Source: Actinomycetes bacterium
GTDB taxonomy: Bacteria; Actinomycetota; Acidimicrobiia; Acidimicrobiales; UBA8190
Length of the DNA: 11,542 nt
Reading direction: 5' to 3'
Assembly (NCBI GenBank): GCA_021798135.1
Contig: JAJZYI010000088.1
Span: 1-11,542 of the forward strand
In this document: positions 10,603-11,542 of the stretch, piece by piece
How positions within the stretch are numbered: position 1 is the stretch's first letter
Layout of the letters: every line of letters starts with the position of its first letter
The notes under the pieces: generated by a model
Seen by the model: the letters and a program-made list of their open reading frames with translations, nothing else
Told to the model about the DNA's origin: nothing
Database searches by the model: none
Position numbers and translations under genes: made by a program

Positions 10603-11542
10603 ATGCCGCTTTTCGGTCGTTCCGAGGCGACGCAAGGCAGGTCACCCGGTCGGCACCCCGTCGACCAGGTCCTGCCGGCGCCGCGTCTCGTTTCGCTCGG
10701 GCTGCAGCACGTGCTGGTGATGTACGCCGGCTGCGTCGCCGTGCCGCTCATCGTCGGTGGCGCACTGAAGCTGTCGACGTCGACCATCGGTTTGCTCGTG
10801 AACGCCGACCTGTTCACCGCCGGCATCGCCACGCTGATCCAGAGCCTCGGCATCGGCAAGCTCTTCGGCGTGCGGCTGCCGGTCGTGGCCGGGGCGACGT
10901 TCGTCGCCGTCACCCCGATGATCCTCATCGGGAGCCACTACGGCCTTCCCGCCATGTACGGGTCGCTCATCATCGCCGGCGTCGTCGGGGTGGCCCTGGC
11001 CCGGCCCTTCTCCATGGTGCTGCGGTTCTTCCCGCCCCTGGTGACCGGCACGGTGATCACCATCATCGGGCTGTCGCTGATCTCGGCCGCCACCGGCCTG
11101 ATCGCCGGCAACAACTCGACGGCGGCGAACTATGCGGAGCCCCGCGACCTCGGCCTGGCCGGGCTGGTGCTGCTGTTCATCATCGTCGTGACCCGCTTCG
11201 GCCGGGGCTTCGTCGCCCAGCTGGCGGTGCTCGGTGGCATGGTGCTCGGCACCATCGTGGCGATCCCGATGGGCATGACCAACTTCTCCACCGTGGGCAA
11301 GGCAGGGGTCGTGGGCATGAGCCAGCCGCTGCGCTTCGGGGCGCCGACGTTCGAGGCGTCGGCGATCATCTCCATGATCATCGTGATGCTGGTCACCTTC
11401 ACCGAGTCCACGGCCGACATGCTGGCGGTGGGTGAGATGGTGGACCGCAAGCTGAGCCCTGCCGACATCGCCCGGGGCATCGCCACCGACGGGCTGTCGG
11501 CCGTCCTGGCCGGCTTCTTCAACTCCTTCCCCGACACCGCCT
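10603..11542 (+). CDS. NCS2-family purine permease (xanthine/urate type), 3' end missing
   Basis: An inner-membrane nucleobase:cation symporter; the first 313 residues are visible and the frame runs off the window. TM1 carries LQHVLVMYAG with H36, the place of XanQ H31. AGATFVAVTPM (96-106) is the TM3 substrate-site segment. TM8 has FTESTADMLAVGE with E268 and D272. This E-x3-D pair is that of xanthine/urate carriers (XanQ E272/D276, UapA E356/D360), whereas uracil carriers such as UraA have His at the second position. The visible end, FFNSFPDTA, leads into the TM10 QN motif, which is cut off. The ATG has GGAGG (10594-10598) 4 nt upstream. The gene starts its own unit behind a probable regulated promoter. 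It likely supplies the substrate for the neighbouring purine enzymes. Xanthine versus urate cannot be settled here. Confidence 0.9.
   Translation, partial: MPLFGRSEATQGRSPGRHPVDQVLPAPRLVSLGLQHVLVMYAGCVAVPLIVGGALKLSTSTIGLLVNADLFTAGIATLIQSLGIGKLFGVRLPVVAGATFVAVTPMILIGSHYGLPAMYGSLIIAGVVGVALARPFSMVLRFFPPLVTGTVITIIGLSLISAATGLIAGNNSTAANYAEPRDLGLAGLVLLFIIVVTRFGRGFVAQLAVLGGMVLGTIVAIPMGMTNFSTVGKAGVVGMSQPLRFGAPTFEASAIISMIIVMLVTFTESTADMLAVGEMVDRKLSPADIARGIATDGLSAVLAGFFNSFPDTA

Overview
The window is very GC-rich DNA with the codon use of a high-GC actinobacterium: third positions are almost all G or C, GTG starts are common, and genes overlap by 4 nt. An LLM-class (F420/FMN type) oxidoreductase and a mycobacterial-type single-cluster ferredoxin fit that origin. 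The phylum is inferred; no rRNA or marker gene is present. There is no tRNA, rRNA, CRISPR array or insertion sequence.

Bases 3-9778 read as one plus-strand operon of seven genes. They are (1) the 3' part of a fused [2Fe-2S]/molybdopterin xanthine dehydrogenase-type enzyme, (2) an LLM flavin-dependent oxidoreductase, (3) a PLP-dependent diaminopropionate ammonia-lyase, (4) an 8-oxoguanine deaminase, and (5-7) the FAD, [2Fe-2S] and Mo subunits of a second, three-subunit molybdenum hydroxylase. From gene 2 on, each junction overlaps (GTGA, ATGA, ATGA, 17 nt, about 8 nt), which implies translational coupling. A hairpin follows the last gene.

A short ferredoxin gene lies convergently on the minus strand (9881-10117) with its own TTGACA promoter. 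A non-coding interval of about 485 nt follows. It holds clustered GGACCGG/CCGGTCC inverted repeats, then an AT-richer patch with a promoter-like element overlapped by an inverted repeat, and a hairpin-rich leader. This leads into a nucleobase permease of the NCS2 family, cut by the window end. Its TM8 Glu/Asp pair is the xanthine/urate type.

Taken together this is a purine salvage/catabolism locus. The permease would import xanthine or urate, the deaminase would turn 8-oxoguanine into urate, and two Mo hydroxylases would act on purine rings. The diaminopropionate lyase recalls the last step of the urate-degrading gene cluster of gut bacteria (ygeX, ygeY, ygeW, ygfK, ssnA, hyuA, xdhD). The other ring-opening genes of that cluster are not in the window, and the LLM flavoprotein sits where an unassigned step could be. 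That makes the locus a candidate variant urate/8-oxopurine pathway. The enzyme families are well supported; the assembled pathway is a hypothesis.
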